A stretch of DNA of 64,000 nucleotides from Selenomonadaceae bacterium (GTDB lineage Bacteria > Bacillota > Negativicutes > Selenomonadales > Selenomonadaceae). The stretch spans positions 1-64,000 of the forward strand of contig JAFXQM010000017.1 of NCBI GenBank assembly GCA_017527075.1. Direction: 5' to 3'. The notes under the pieces were generated by a model, which made no database searches, had not been told where the DNA came from, and saw only the letters and a list, made by a program, of their open reading frames with translations. The position numbers and the translations under genes were made by a program. Positions 9,967-19,072 of this stretch are shown here, in pieces. The stretch's first letter is position 1; every line of letters starts with the position of its first letter.

Positions 9967-10329
9967 TTACTTGCGCTGCAGATTATTGAACTTGGCGGAG
10001 GCTTTCCACGGGGTTGATTCGTGATTGAGGATGTGCACGGCTTTGACCGTCCCCGCGAAACCGTAAGCCGCGATTGCCGCCGAGATTGCCGCGATGATTT
10101 CGGGATTGATTCCCTCCTCGACGACGGGCGGCGCGCTCACTGCCGGTGCCGATTTGACTGCCACGAGCGGTTCTTCCTCTTCGACTTCGGGCTTGGGTTT
10201 TTCCTTAGTCGGGTCGACGAAGTGAATCAGCTTGATTAAGTAAATCAACGCCACCAGCACGATGAAAACGACCGTCATATTTATCAGCATGATAATCAAT
10301 GGGTTGGTCGTTACCGGAGAATGTTCCAT
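9967..10329 (-). CDS. mmdD: Methylmalonyl-CoA decarboxylase delta (OadG-like) subunit
   Basis: This 120-residue small subunit has one N-terminal membrane helix (about residues 10-30, MLINMTVVFIVLVALIYLI), a charged Pro/Glu-rich linker and an Ala-rich C-terminal part. In this family the small subunit joins the beta subunit to the carboxyltransferase. The ATG at 10329 was chosen because AGGTGA sits about 9 nt upstream; a frame 10 codons longer lacks such a site. Its tail (PEIIAAISAAIAAYG ... PWKASAKFNNL) is clearly related to the 45-residue protein at 58583 (PEIIAAITAAVQSM ... NWALASKINR), as MmdE resembles the MmdD C-terminus in Veillonella. It is followed at 13 nt by mmdB. Confidence 0.85.
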   Translation of the reverse strand: MEHSPVTTNPLIIMLINMTVVFIVLVALIYLIKLIHFVDPTKEKPKPEVEEEEPLVAVKSAPAVSAPPVVEEGINPEIIAAISAAIAAYGFAGTVKAVHILNHESTPWKASAKFNNLQRK

Positions 10330-10369
10330 GAAAAAAATCACCTCGATTGATATTTGCAAAGCTTACCAA

Positions 10370-10398
10370 ATTATAAATCCTTGCGGCAAAAAAATAAA
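10370..10398 (-). promoter_or_regulatory. Candidate promoter for mmdD-mmdB
   Basis: On the minus strand TATAAT (10375-10370) follows a weak -35 TTTATT (10398-10393) at 17 nt. It lies about 40 nt upstream of the mmdD start. Confidence 0.4.
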
Positions 10399-10411
10399 GA
10401 CTTATTCTGCT

Positions 10412-10438
10412 AAAAAAAATTGCCCGCCGAAGCGAGCA
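10412..10438 (-). terminator. Rho-independent terminator of the PTS gene
   Basis: On the minus strand TGCTCGC-TTCG-GCGGGCA forms a 7-bp stem with a UUCG tetraloop, followed by a run of T. It lies 36 nt after the PTS stop codon. Confidence 0.85.
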
Positions 10439-10473
10439 GAACGGAAGATATTTTCACTCAGAAATGTAAACGT

Positions 10474-12669
10474 TTAGCCGAGAACTTCCAGCAGGTCGTC
10501 GGAGCCCGCTTTGACGTCGCCGGTTTTGAGCGGACGAACGGTGCCGTAAGCGGAAGAATTGGTGACGATGAGCGGAGTGGTGACGGGGTAGCCCGCCTTG
10601 TGAATCGCGTCGATATCGAACGTGACGAGCAAATCGCCGCGTTTGACGTCCTGACCGTCGGTGACGTGAACTTCAAAGTTCTCGCCGTTGAGTTTGACGG
10701 TATCGATACCAATGTGCATGAGAAGTTCCGCGCCGCCCGGCGTGACCATGCCGATAGCGTGTTTGGTCGGGAAGATGAGAGTGATTTTGCCGTCGCACGG
10801 AGCCACGAGTTTTCCTTCGGTCGGCTCGACAGCCACGCCGTCACCCATGGCGCGCGAAGCAAATCCGTCGTCGGGCACTTCGTTCATCAACATCATGCGA
10901 CCGGTGAGGTGTGCGCCGAAAGTTTCATCGGGCATTTTGGGTTTCTCTTCCTCAGCCGCCGCAGAACCGCCGCCGCCGCTTGCGCCCTCCAGAATCGAAC
11001 GGTCAATCTTGCCCGCGCGAATGTCTTCGACGAATTCTTCAAAGTTTGCTTTGACGATTGTGACGGACGGTCCGTAGATGACTTGAATCGCGTTGCCCTT
11101 GATGACGACGCCGCCCGCGCCCGTTGACTTGAGGATTGCTTCATTGACTTTGGAGCCGTCGACCAACGTCAAGCGCAGACGCGTGGCGCAGCAGTCAATT
11201 TCGGTGACGTTATCCACGCCGCCGACGCCCGTGAGAATCGTCGCGGATTTTTGCTGGTCAGGTGTCAGGTTGGAGATTGCCGCACTTGCGCCGCCGCCTG
11301 CCACGCCGACACCCGTTGCCTTGCGGTATTCGTCCTTGGAAACCATCTTCATTTCTTCATCGTCAGCCTCGCGCCCCGGCGTCTTCAAATCCCATTTCAT
11401 GATGAAGAATTTGAACGTGACGAAGTAGAGCACGGCGTAGACCGCGAAGACCGGCAACATCATCATCCAGTTGGTTTTTGCTTGACCGGGCAGGACGCCG
11501 TAGAGGATAAAGTCAATCAAGCCGTCGGAGAAGGTGGTGCCCATTGCGATTCCGAGAATGTGGCACGTCGCGAAGGAAAGACCCGCGTAGAAGACGTGAA
11601 TCATGAAAAGTTCTTTCGCGAGGAAAAGGAATGTGAATTCGATAGGCTCAGTGATACCGGTGAGGAATGAAGTTAAGCCGACCGAGAACAGCAGGGAGCC
11701 TGCCGCTTTTTTCTTTTCGGGACGGGCGCAGGTGTACATGGCGAACGCCGCCGCAGGAAGACCCGCCATCATGAACGGGAACTTGCCCATGAGGAAGCGT
11801 GCCGCGTCAACCGAGAAATGCTCAGTGTTGGGCGAGGCAAGTTCAGCGAAGAAAATATTTTGCGCGCCCATGACGGTTTGCCCGTCGATGACAGCCGTGC
11901 CGCCCAGACCCGTCTGCCAGAAGGGAAGATAGAAAATGTGGTGCAAGCCGAACGGAATCAGCGCGCGCTCGCAGCAGCCGAAGAAGAATGTGCCGAAGTA
12001 GCCCGAAGCTTGGACGACGCCGCCGAGTGCAAAAATTCCCGTCTGAATGAACGGCCACACGAAATACATGATGACGCCCGTGACGATACCGAAAATCATG
12101 CAGGAAATCGGAACGAAACGAGTGCCGCCGAAGAATGAAAACGCGGGCGGGAGTTGGGTTTTATAAAAACGGTTGCAAAGTTCTGCGCCGACAAGACCCG
12201 TAACGATACCCGCGAACACACCCATCTGCAAAGTTGTGATACCGAGGACTGTGGTTATCGCGCCTTCCTTAACGCTGGGGTCAATCGAGCCGTCAGCGTG
12301 AATCGAGCCGTCGAGCCCCAAGAAGACGTGAATTGTTGTGAGCATAACCAGATAAAAAATTGCTGCGCCAAGGACTGCGATACCTTTTTCCTTCTTTGCC
12401 ATGCCCAAGGCAACCGCCAGCGCGAAAATCAACGGCAAGTTGCCGAAAATTGCTCCGCCGACGTTCGAAAGAATCAACATGAAACTGAACAGCGCACTGC
12501 CGGGGTGAAGAGCACTCTCCAAGCCGTAAGCCGCGATTGTCGTCGGGTTCGAGAACGAGGCACCGATACCCAACAACACGCCCGCGAACGGCAACACGGC
12601 AATCGGCAGGAACAATGACTTACCGATTTGTTGCGCCACGGCAAATGCCGAACCGCCTCCGTCACTCAT
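10474..12669 (-). CDS. ptsG: Glucose-type PTS permease, fused EIICBA
   Basis: This 731-residue three-domain phosphotransferase permease imports and phosphorylates a hexose. Residues 1-410 form the EIIC membrane domain (GITEPIEF motif present). EIIB at about 465-540 carries the phospho-cysteine motif EIDCCATRLRL. EIIA at about 590-731 has both histidines, in FPTKHAIGM and LLMHIGIDTV. The domain order and the single-chain architecture match glucose/N-acetylglucosamine-family permeases; glucose is the likelier substrate because a hexokinase gene is divergent from it, but N-acetylglucosamine cannot be excluded. The ATG has AGGAGG upstream. A promoter at 12821-12849 would give a purine-rich leader of about 145 nt with several GGAGG stretches. 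Confidence 0.9.
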   Translation of the reverse strand: MSDGGGSAFAVAQQIGKSLFLPIAVLPFAGVLLGIGASFSNPTTIAAYGLESALHPGSALFSFMLILSNVGGAIFGNLPLIFALAVALGMAKKEKGIAVLGAAIFYLVMLTTIHVFLGLDGSIHADGSIDPSVKEGAITTVLGITTLQMGVFAGIVTGLVGAELCNRFYKTQLPPAFSFFGGTRFVPISCMIFGIVTGVIMYFVWPFIQTGIFALGGVVQASGYFGTFFFGCCERALIPFGLHHIFYLPFWQTGLGGTAVIDGQTVMGAQNIFFAELASPNTEHFSVDAARFLMGKFPFMMAGLPAAAFAMYTCARPEKKKAAGSLLFSVGLTSFLTGITEPIEFTFLFLAKELFMIHVFYAGLSFATCHILGIAMGTTFSDGLIDFILYGVLPGQAKTNWMMMLPVFAVYAVLYFVTFKFFIMKWDLKTPGREADDEEMKMVSKDEYRKATGVGVAGGGASAAISNLTPDQQKSATILTGVGGVDNVTEIDCCATRLRLTLVDGSKVNEAILKSTGAGGVVIKGNAIQVIYGPSVTIVKANFEEFVEDIRAGKIDRSILEGASGGGGSAAAEEEKPKMPDETFGAHLTGRMMLMNEVPDDGFASRAMGDGVAVEPTEGKLVAPCDGKITLIFPTKHAIGMVTPGGAELLMHIGIDTVKLNGENFEVHVTDGQDVKRGDLLVTFDIDAIHKAGYPVTTPLIVTNSSAYGTVRPLKTGDVKAGSDDLLEVLG

Positions 12670-12820
12670 GCAAAAAACCTCCTTACCTCTCTACAAAAAA
12701 TTTCCTCCGAGTGAAAATTTTCCTCCTCCCAAATTTATTTCTCTCTTTGGAGACTTTCTTCCCTTGGCAAAAGAAAAAGCCCTTTGACCGAGCCTCCCCC
12801 TTTTACAAGATATTTTGGAA

Positions 12821-12849
12821 ATTATACACGCCGCCCCGCTTTTTGTCTA
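12821..12849 (-). promoter_or_regulatory. Promoter for the PTS gene
   Basis: On the minus strand TAGACA (12849-12844), a 17-nt spacer and TATAAT (12826-12821) form a near-consensus promoter. Together with the hexokinase promoter it accounts for the 324-bp divergent spacer 12670-12993, in which no further gene is seen. Confidence 0.65.
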
Positions 12850-12921
12850 CCGATTATTCAAAATTTTGTGGCGAGCGGATATAAAATCCGTTCCGTGATT
12901 GAAAAAATATTTTGACAATGC

Positions 12922-12950
12922 GTTCAAAAAATTTCCCCATGTGTTATAAT
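12922..12950 (+). promoter_or_regulatory. Extended -10 promoter for hexokinase
   Basis: TATAAT at 12945-12950 is preceded by TGT, making an extended -10. The -35 at 17 nt is weak (GTTCAA). A perfect TTGACA at 12912 is 27 nt away and badly spaced. The hexokinase ATG follows about 44 nt downstream. Confidence 0.6.
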
Positions 12951-12993
12951 CGGCGCGTGGGATTTTTTTTTGAGTGTTAAGGGGGAAAATCTT

Positions 12994-14301
12994 ATGGCGT
13001 TTAACGAAGAGCAATTCAAAGAAATCATGGCGGAGTTTACAATCGGCGGTGAACGGCTCCACGAAATTGCGGCGAGCTTCCGTCAAGATTTGCAGCTGGG
13101 TTTGCGCGACGTCGAGCTTTCGTCAATGCGCATGCTCAAATCTTACGTCGGACTGCCGAGCGGCAAAGAGACGGGCGAATATCTCGCGCTGGACTTCGGC
13201 GGCACAAACATTCGCGTCTTCAGGATTCGTCTGGACGGCGGCGGCAAGTACGAAATTATCAAACGCGTGGGGCGTCCGCTGATTGTCCCCGGCGAATACG
13301 ATTACATTTGCAAGGACGCGACCGCCGAGCAGATGTTCGACTTCATTGCCGAGCTCATCGACGAGGCGATTGACGGCGACCACCAAACAAAATATTATCT
13401 CGGCCACACTTTCTCTTTCCCGTCGACGCAAGACAATCTTTACAACGCGCGGCTCATCATCTGGACGAAAGAATTTGCGACGCAGGGCGTGGAGGGCGAA
13501 GTTGCCAACGATTTACTCGTGGCGGCTCTCAAACGTCGCGGCGCGGATAACGTCGTGCCCGTCGCCGTCCTCAATGACACCGTCGCCGTCCTGCTCAGCG
13601 CGGCTTACAAGACGCCCGACATTTTCATCGGCTCCATTTACGCCACGGGTCACAACACTTGTTACCTTGAACCGAGCATTCATGACCCGAACGGCGTCGG
13701 ACTCGGCGGCATGATTTTGAATCTGGAGTGCGGCAACTTCATGAAGCTCATGCCGAATCGTTTTGACCGCGAATACGACGAACGCTCCGAGAAACCCGGC
13801 GAGCAGCGTTTTGAGAAAATGGTTTCGGGGCGTTACATGGGCGAGCTCTTGGGCATGGCGATTGCCGAGCTCCTCGGCGAGAAGGGCAAAAATTACGGGC
13901 TGACTTCAATCGATATGTCAATGATGATTCTCGACGAGTCGGAGAAGCTCACGAAGGCGTCGGATATCATCATGGCGAAGGTCGGGCGCGAGCTTGACTT
14001 TGACGACGTTAAAAAAGTTCGCGAGCTTGCCTCGGCGATTGTCATTCGTTCGGCGCGATTGGTTGCGGCGTCGTTCGTCGCGATAATCTGGCAGCGTGCC
14101 GGCAAGGGAGAAATTGTTCACCAGCACGTGGCAGTCGACGGTTCGGTTTACGAGAAGATGCCGCTTGCCAAGGAAAATATCACCAAGGCTCTCATTGAAC
14201 TCCTCGGCGAAGACGCGGGGAAGGTCGACACGATTCTCGACAACGGCGGCTCAGGTCTCGGCGCGGCAATCGCGGCGGCCATGGCAGTGCAAGGAAATTG
14301 A
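12994..14301 (+). CDS. Eukaryote-type hexokinase
   Basis: This 435-residue enzyme phosphorylates glucose or other hexoses with ATP. It belongs to the eukaryotic hexokinase fold group, not to bacterial ROK or Glk kinases. Evidence is the phosphate-binding LDFGGTNIRVFRI, the sugar-binding FSFPSTQDN and the catalytic Asp in LNDTVAVL. It also has YATGHNTCYLE, the family block FDREYDERSEKPGEQRFEKM followed by SGRYMGE, and a C-terminal SGLGAAIAAAMA. The length matches a single-domain yeast-like enzyme. The ATG at 12994 has AAGGGGG upstream; a TTG 24 nt earlier is less likely. It is divergent from the PTS gene, and downstream lie a repeat and a terminator. The enzyme would handle free intracellular glucose that bypasses the PTS. 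Horizontal acquisition is possible. Confidence 0.88.
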   Translation: MAFNEEQFKEIMAEFTIGGERLHEIAASFRQDLQLGLRDVELSSMRMLKSYVGLPSGKETGEYLALDFGGTNIRVFRIRLDGGGKYEIIKRVGRPLIVPGEYDYICKDATAEQMFDFIAELIDEAIDGDHQTKYYLGHTFSFPSTQDNLYNARLIIWTKEFATQGVEGEVANDLLVAALKRRGADNVVPVAVLNDTVAVLLSAAYKTPDIFIGSIYATGHNTCYLEPSIHDPNGVGLGGMILNLECGNFMKLMPNRFDREYDERSEKPGEQRFEKMVSGRYMGELLGMAIAELLGEKGKNYGLTSIDMSMMILDESEKLTKASDIIMAKVGRELDFDDVKKVRELASAIVIRSARLVAASFVAIIWQRAGKGEIVHQHVAVDGSVYEKMPLAKENITKALIELLGEDAGKVDTILDNGGSGLGAAIAAAMAVQGN

Positions 14302-14400
14302 CGCGGAGGGCGTCCCCTCTTTCTCAAGAGTGGGCGCGCAGAACCCGTCCTCATTGATTGGGCGCGTCGTGCTCGTCGGGCTGAATGAATGACTTTTGTT

Positions 14401-14553
14401 TTTTGAATCAACTTTCTCTTTGCTTGTCCAAAGAGAAAGTTGCAAAGAGAAAGGACACCTCGCGGGGGCGGCTCCTCGTACACAGCTCGGAGGTTGAGGT
14501 TACCCGCGGCTCGGTGTTGCCCGCTGAATTCGCGTCACGCTCATTACGCGGGC
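14401..14553 (+). repeat. About 150-bp dispersed repeat, copy 1, with strong hairpin
   Basis: This stretch matches the reverse complement of 20482-20633 over about 150 bp with only scattered differences. A 13-bp perfect hairpin at 14410-14441 (AACTTTCTCTTTG, loop CTTGTC, complementary arm) opens it. Relative to copy 2 the stem differs by paired changes that keep it closed. The copy lies in the 340-bp gap between convergent genes (hexokinase and the GGDEF gene); no ORF is supported there. Confidence 0.8.
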
Positions 14554-14592
14554 GGAGCCGCCGTCCATGGCGGCCTCATTAATTCCTTAAGC

Positions 14593-14629
14593 AAAAAAAT
14601 CGGGAACCAATTTCGGCTCCCGATTTTTT
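14593..14629. terminator. Bidirectional terminator between hexokinase and GGDEF genes
   Basis: AATCGGGAACC pairs with GGCTCCCGATT across a short loop, with A-runs on one side and T-runs on the other, so it can serve both convergent genes. Confidence 0.85.
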
Positions 14630-14641
14630 GTTTCACAAGTT

Positions 14642-16594
14642 TTAATCTCGGCGCGTCGCTTTCATCGCCAATTTATTTTTGTACATATCTTTGTCCGCGC
14701 GCTTGAAAACATCTTCCGCCGTCTCGTCGAAGCGTTCGTCGAAGTAAGCGACACCGACCGCCGCCGAAACTTTTTCCCACGGCTGAAGATTTTCGTCGGC
14801 TTGAAGTTTTTCAATCAGTCCTCTGAGCTCGGCGACAAGTTTTTCGCAGCCGGCGAGTTCTTTTCCGCTGAGAGCCACGACAAATTCGTCGCCGCCGATT
14901 CGATAAACTTTGTCCGCGCCGAAGACCGAAGCCGCAAGTTTGCCCGCGTTAATCAGATAAGTGTTGCCGTATTCGTGGCCGTAAGTGTCGTTGACGCGCT
15001 TGAGGAAGTTCACGTCAATCATGATGATTGCAAATTCGGCGCGCTCCTTGAAAATGTCCGCGTCGAGCTTGGCGGTGTATTCGGCGTAAGCGGTTTTGTT
15101 TTTCAGACCCGTCAACGCGTCTTTGTGCGCCAGCTCGTCCATGACCGCCAGCTGAATCTTCGACCGCTTGAGATTTTCAAAGTAATGCATGCTGTCGGAA
15201 GTCGTCTTCAAGAAAGCTGAGTAAAGATTTTCAATTTCGTCGTGCGTCCTTATGTCCAAGCTCTTCATGAGTTGGATATTTTTCTCGCGCGCCGCCTCGC
15301 TGTCGTAAGCAAAGTTTCGTGCGCAATATGCCATGGTGTTGACGGGCAAGATGATGTTGTTCTCGATTAAAGCCAAGACGAGCACGAAAATCAAAATGAC
15401 CGCGCCGGAGAAAAGAGCGATGACTTTGGCGATAAACATTCTGCCGTAATCGTGAAGAATCTCCATGGAAAAATCGATGCCCGCGTAACAGACGCAATGC
15501 CCCATGCTGTCATAAACGGGCTTGTAAATCGTCAGCAGGTTGCCGTACTTGTCGTTGTTGATAATCGGCTTAATCGGTTTGCCGGCGAGCAGGTCGGGCA
15601 AGAGAGGTATAAAAGTTTCGTCGAAGTCTTCAATCGAACCCGGCTCCGACGCTTCGACTGCGGGCGTGTCCAAATCGAAGACGACGTGGCAGCCGTCCTC
15701 CATGATTTTGTAAACGTAAATGAATTTTATGTCGGAGTTGCTGGCGCGGATTTTGTAAAGCTCGCGCTCAACTTCTTTGTAACCTTCCGCCTGATATCCC
15801 TTCTCCAAAAATTCGTCAACGCGCTTCGGATTAATTTCGTTGACGACCATGGAAACTATTCCGTCGGCGATTCGCTGGCGGTCTTCAATGATTGATTCTT
15901 GGTAAGTAAAATAACTTATGGCGGAGATGAAGACTGCGACGACCAAAGTAATTAACATCAAACTGAAAACCAGCTTCGTGCGCAACGAGAAAATGAATTT
16001 GTTGTCGGCATTAATCGCGCGGCGCATTTCGTCAGAGACGGGTGCCTGCATTTTGCCCATCCATTTAAAGTTCTCTTTGATGTCGGGCGGGACAAATTTC
16101 AGCCCGATGAAAGCGATTGCGATTGCCAAAGTTTTGTCGGGCAGCTCGGTGGAAAAATGATTCAGGAAGTGCTCCCAAATTTTTGGCAAGTTATTCAGAG
16201 ACTCAAACGAACTGGCGAGACTCAACATGTCTTCGATAATCGTTCCGTTGACGCTCGTAAGCAGAACCGTCGCGGGAATCACCCAAAGAACTTTTGGAAA
16301 TTTTTCGTAGTAGCCTCTGATGGCCAAAAAAGCCGTGAGCACCGCCAGCAGCACGCTGACCATGCCGTAATAAAGTTCTTCGGCGTCAAAAAAATATCCG
16401 ATTAAATTCGTGAAGAAACCGACGGCAATGCCCGGCACATATCCGCCGAGTGCCGAAATAAAAATTGTGCCGATTGAGTCGAGGTAAACGGGCAGATAAA
16501 ATTCCTTCGCGATAACGACTCCGATAATGTTTAAAATTATTCCCGCCGCGCAAATCGTCGCGAGCTCCAGGAGAAGGTTGTCAAACTTAGTCAT
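14642..16594 (-). CDS. Membrane-bound GGDEF diguanylate cyclase
   Basis: This 650-residue sensor probably makes cyclic di-GMP. Residues 1-190 hold about six membrane helices, followed by a further helix (about 212-234), a periplasmic Cache-like sensing region (about 235-385), another helix and a cytoplasmic linker. The C-terminal GGDEF domain (about 485-645) has an intact active site RIGGDEFVVAL and the upstream DALTGLKNK. No RxxD inhibitory site precedes the GGDEF motif. The ATG at 16594 was chosen for its GAGGAC site. The gene is monocistronic, with its own promoter and a shared terminator. The ligand is unknown. Confidence 0.85.
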   Translation of the reverse strand: MTKFDNLLLELATICAAGIILNIIGVVIAKEFYLPVYLDSIGTIFISALGGYVPGIAVGFFTNLIGYFFDAEELYYGMVSVLLAVLTAFLAIRGYYEKFPKVLWVIPATVLLTSVNGTIIEDMLSLASSFESLNNLPKIWEHFLNHFSTELPDKTLAIAIAFIGLKFVPPDIKENFKWMGKMQAPVSDEMRRAINADNKFIFSLRTKLVFSLMLITLVVAVFISAISYFTYQESIIEDRQRIADGIVSMVVNEINPKRVDEFLEKGYQAEGYKEVERELYKIRASNSDIKFIYVYKIMEDGCHVVFDLDTPAVEASEPGSIEDFDETFIPLLPDLLAGKPIKPIINNDKYGNLLTIYKPVYDSMGHCVCYAGIDFSMEILHDYGRMFIAKVIALFSGAVILIFVLVLALIENNIILPVNTMAYCARNFAYDSEAAREKNIQLMKSLDIRTHDEIENLYSAFLKTTSDSMHYFENLKRSKIQLAVMDELAHKDALTGLKNKTAYAEYTAKLDADIFKERAEFAIIMIDVNFLKRVNDTYGHEYGNTYLINAGKLAASVFGADKVYRIGGDEFVVALSGKELAGCEKLVAELRGLIEKLQADENLQPWEKVSAAVGVAYFDERFDETAEDVFKRADKDMYKNKLAMKATRRD

Positions 16595-16622
16595 TCTTTT
16601 GTCCTCAAAAATTTTTGCGCCG

Positions 16623-16651
16623 ATTATATCATGAAAAATTTTTATCAACAA
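16623..16651 (-). promoter_or_regulatory. Promoter for the GGDEF gene
   Basis: On the minus strand TTGTTG (16651-16646), a 17-nt spacer and TATAAT (16628-16623) precede the GAGGAC site and the ATG at 16594. Confidence 0.65.
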
Positions 16652-16661
16652 CTTTGCGGCG

Positions 16662-16690
16662 TTGCAAAAAATTTTTCTCGGTGATATATT
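16662..16690 (+). promoter_or_regulatory. Promoter for cmk
   Basis: TTGCAA (16662-16667), a 17-nt spacer and TATATT (16685-16690) lie about 37 nt upstream of the GTG start of cmk. Confidence 0.6.
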
Positions 16691-16726
16691 CGACGCGAAA
16701 AAATTTTCGGAAGCGGGGAATGTTCG

Positions 16727-17359
16727 GTGAAAAAAATAATTGCGGTGGACGGACCGGCGGGCGCGGGCAAGAGCACCGTTTCAAAAATCGTGGCGGCGCG
16801 GCTCGGTTACACTTACATCGACACCGGCGCAATGTATCGGGCGGTCGCGCTGAAAGTTTTGCTCACGAAAAAATCCGTCGAGGAAGTCACGCGCGACATT
16901 GAAATTAAATTGGACGCGGCGGGAAAAATTTTTTTGGACGGGCGCGAGGTCACGAAAGAAATTCGCACGCCCGAAGTCAGCCGCGGAGCCTCGGACGTTG
17001 CAAAGTTCGGAGTCGTTCGCGAAAAGCTCACGCAACTGCAGCGGGCAATGGCAACGCACGGCTCGGTGATAATGGACGGGCGCGATATCGGCACGCAGGT
17101 TTTGCCGAACGCGGACTTGAAAATTTTTTTGACGGCTTCGGTAGAGGAGCGGGCGCGGCGGCGTTTCGAGGAGCTCAAGGAAAAAAATTTCGCGGCGGAC
17201 TTCGAACAGATAAAGAAAGAAATTTCCTTGCGCGACAAACAGGATTCGGAGCGGGAGATTGCGCCGCTGGCTCAGGCCGAGGACGCCGTGCTTTTGGATT
17301 CGACGCGGCTGACGATTGAACAGGTCGTCGAAGAAATTTTGCGGCTTGCATTCAATTAG
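16727..17359 (+). CDS. cmk: Cytidylate kinase
   Basis: This 210-residue CMP/dCMP kinase is of normal length. The P-loop GPAGAGKSTVSK is at about residues 9-20, and YIDTGAMYRAV and MDGRDIGTQVLP are the CMP-binding signatures. RRRFEELKE and LRDKQDSERE lie in the LID and C-terminal parts. The start is GTG, following GGGGAATG. In many Firmicutes cmk is followed by translation or cell-envelope genes; here an ABC-F gene follows. The stop codon TAG (17357-17359) is made by the first unit of a heptad-repeat element. Confidence 0.95.
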   Translation: MKKIIAVDGPAGAGKSTVSKIVAARLGYTYIDTGAMYRAVALKVLLTKKSVEEVTRDIEIKLDAAGKIFLDGREVTKEIRTPEVSRGASDVAKFGVVREKLTQLQRAMATHGSVIMDGRDIGTQVLPNADLKIFLTASVEERARRRFEELKEKNFAADFEQIKKEISLRDKQDSEREIAPLAQAEDAVLLDSTRLTIEQVVEEILRLAFN

Positions 17360-17403
17360 GAATTAGGAATTAGGAATTAAAATACAAAACCCAACTCCTA
17401 CTT
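17354..17403. repeat. Heptanucleotide-repeat element
   Basis: Three TTAGGAA units run from 17356, followed by an A-rich loop and a partial reverse arm (CCCAACTCCTA). The element contains the cmk stop codon and fills the space between cmk and the ABC-F gene. Confidence 0.75.
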
Positions 17404-17419
17404 AACAGAAGGACAGATA

Positions 17420-19072
17420 ATGATTCAGCTTGATAACGTCACAAAATTTTACGGCGAACGATTAATTTTCCGCGACGTGAGTTTCAAGGTCGTCGAAGGC
17501 GAGAAAGTCGGAATCGTCGGCAAGAACGGCGCGGGCAAATCCACGCTGGTAAAAATCATGACGGGCGCGGAGGCTTTCGACGCGGGGACAATCGGCGGGC
17601 TGCGCGCGGAGGATATCGGCTTCGTCGAACAAACGCCCAAGTTCACCGCCGCCACTCTCCTCGACGAAATGCTCACCGTCGGTTGCGAAAAATTTCAGGC
17701 GCGAAAAATTTTGTACGGGCTGGGCTTCAGCGAATCGGAGCTCGAAAAAAATCCGAACAACTTCAGCGGCGGCGAATCGGCAAAAATTTCTCTGGCGAAG
17801 GCTCTGCTCAACGAACCGCGCATTTTGATTCTCGACGAGCCGACGAATCATCTTGACATCTACTCGATTGAGTTCCTTGAGGACTTCGTAAAAAATTATC
17901 GCGGCACGGTCATCGCCGTCACTCACGACCGCCATTTCCTGCAAAATTGCGTCGAAAAAATTTTGGACATGGAGAACGGGCGCGCGACCCTCTACCCCGG
18001 CAACTACGAAAAATTTGTGCGGCTCAAGAGCGAACGGCGCGAAGCTGAACTTAAAGCTTACGAGAAGCAGCAGGAGGAAATTGCCAAGCTGGAAGATTTC
18101 GTGCGGCGCAACAAAGTCCGCGCGTCGACGGCAAAACGCGCGCGCAGTCGTCAGATTATGCTCGACCGCATGGAGCGATTGGAGCGGCCGCCGTCGATTG
18201 AAACTTCGTCAATCAGATTGGGCGACGCCGCCGAGTCCGCCAACCGCGTTTTGATTCTGGAGAAAATTTTTTTCAAGAAAATCATCCGAGACTTCAGCGC
18301 GGAAATTTTCAAGGGCGAGAAAGTCGGGCTCATCGGGCGCAACGGCGTGGGCAAGTCAACGCTGCTGAAAATTATCGTCGGCGAACTCAAAGCTGATTCG
18401 GGCGAAATAAAAATCGGCAACCGCGTCAAGGTCGGTTACCTTTCTCAGGGTCACGAAGAGCTCAACGAAAATCGGACGCCGCTGGAAGAACTCAACGACG
18501 AATTCGGCTTGACGGAGGGGCAGGCGCGCGCGGAGCTGGCACGATTGAATCTCTTCGCGCAGGTGGTGGAGAAACCAATCGCCGATTTGTCGGGCGGCGA
18601 GAAAACTCGTGTCGCGCTGACGAAATTAATTTTGACGGGCGCAAACTTTTTAATCCTCGACGAGCCGACGAATCATTTGGATTTGCCGGCGCGCGAGGCA
18701 ATCGAAGCGGCTTTGAACGAATTCGACGGGACAATCTTAATCGTCACGCACGACCGTTATCTTCTTGACAAAGTGGCGACGCGAACAATAGAATTCGCCG
18801 AAAGGGAAAAGGATTCGGCGGCAAAGGATAAGCCGTCGACGAAACCCAAAGCCGCGCAACCCGAAAAAAAATCTTCGCCGAAGCTGAACGAGCAGGCGTT
18901 GGACAAAGTCGAAGCGCAAATAAAAATGGCGGAGATGGAATTGAAAATGATTGAGCACGAGATAAACGGCGCGGTCGCCCCCGAAAAGCTGACGGAGTTG
19001 GCGGCGGCGCACGCGTCGAAGCTCACGGAGATTGACGAACTTTATCTGCGCTGGGAGGAGTTGCAATGCTGA
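17420..19072 (+). CDS. ABC-F family ATPase (ribosome-associated)
   Basis: This 550-residue soluble protein has two ATP-binding cassettes and no membrane part, as in ABC-F translation factors. Domain 1 has the Walker A motif GKNGAGKST, the signature FSGGESAKISLAKAL and Walker B ILILDEPTNHLDI. Domain 2 has GRNGVGKST, LSGGEKTRVALTK and FLILDEPTNHLDL. A basic linker (about residues 195-265) and a Lys/Glu-rich C-terminal coiled coil from about 470 complete it. Such proteins act on stalled ribosomes or protect against ribosome-targeting antibiotics; which role applies here cannot be told. The start ATG follows AAGGAC. It overlaps the next gene by 7 nt. Confidence 0.9.
   Translation: MIQLDNVTKFYGERLIFRDVSFKVVEGEKVGIVGKNGAGKSTLVKIMTGAEAFDAGTIGGLRAEDIGFVEQTPKFTAATLLDEMLTVGCEKFQARKILYGLGFSESELEKNPNNFSGGESAKISLAKALLNEPRILILDEPTNHLDIYSIEFLEDFVKNYRGTVIAVTHDRHFLQNCVEKILDMENGRATLYPGNYEKFVRLKSERREAELKAYEKQQEEIAKLEDFVRRNKVRASTAKRARSRQIMLDRMERLERPPSIETSSIRLGDAAESANRVLILEKIFFKKIIRDFSAEIFKGEKVGLIGRNGVGKSTLLKIIVGELKADSGEIKIGNRVKVGYLSQGHEELNENRTPLEELNDEFGLTEGQARAELARLNLFAQVVEKPIADLSGGEKTRVALTKLILTGANFLILDEPTNHLDLPAREAIEAALNEFDGTILIVTHDRYLLDKVATRTIEFAEREKDSAAKDKPSTKPKAAQPEKKSSPKLNEQALDKVEAQIKMAEMELKMIEHEINGAVAPEKLTELAAAHASKLTEIDELYLRWEELQC

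Noticed and set aside
12912..12950. TTGACA at 12912 as the -35 of the hexokinase promoter
   Set aside because: The spacer to TATAAT would be 27 nt; the extended -10 with a weak -35 at 17 nt fits better.
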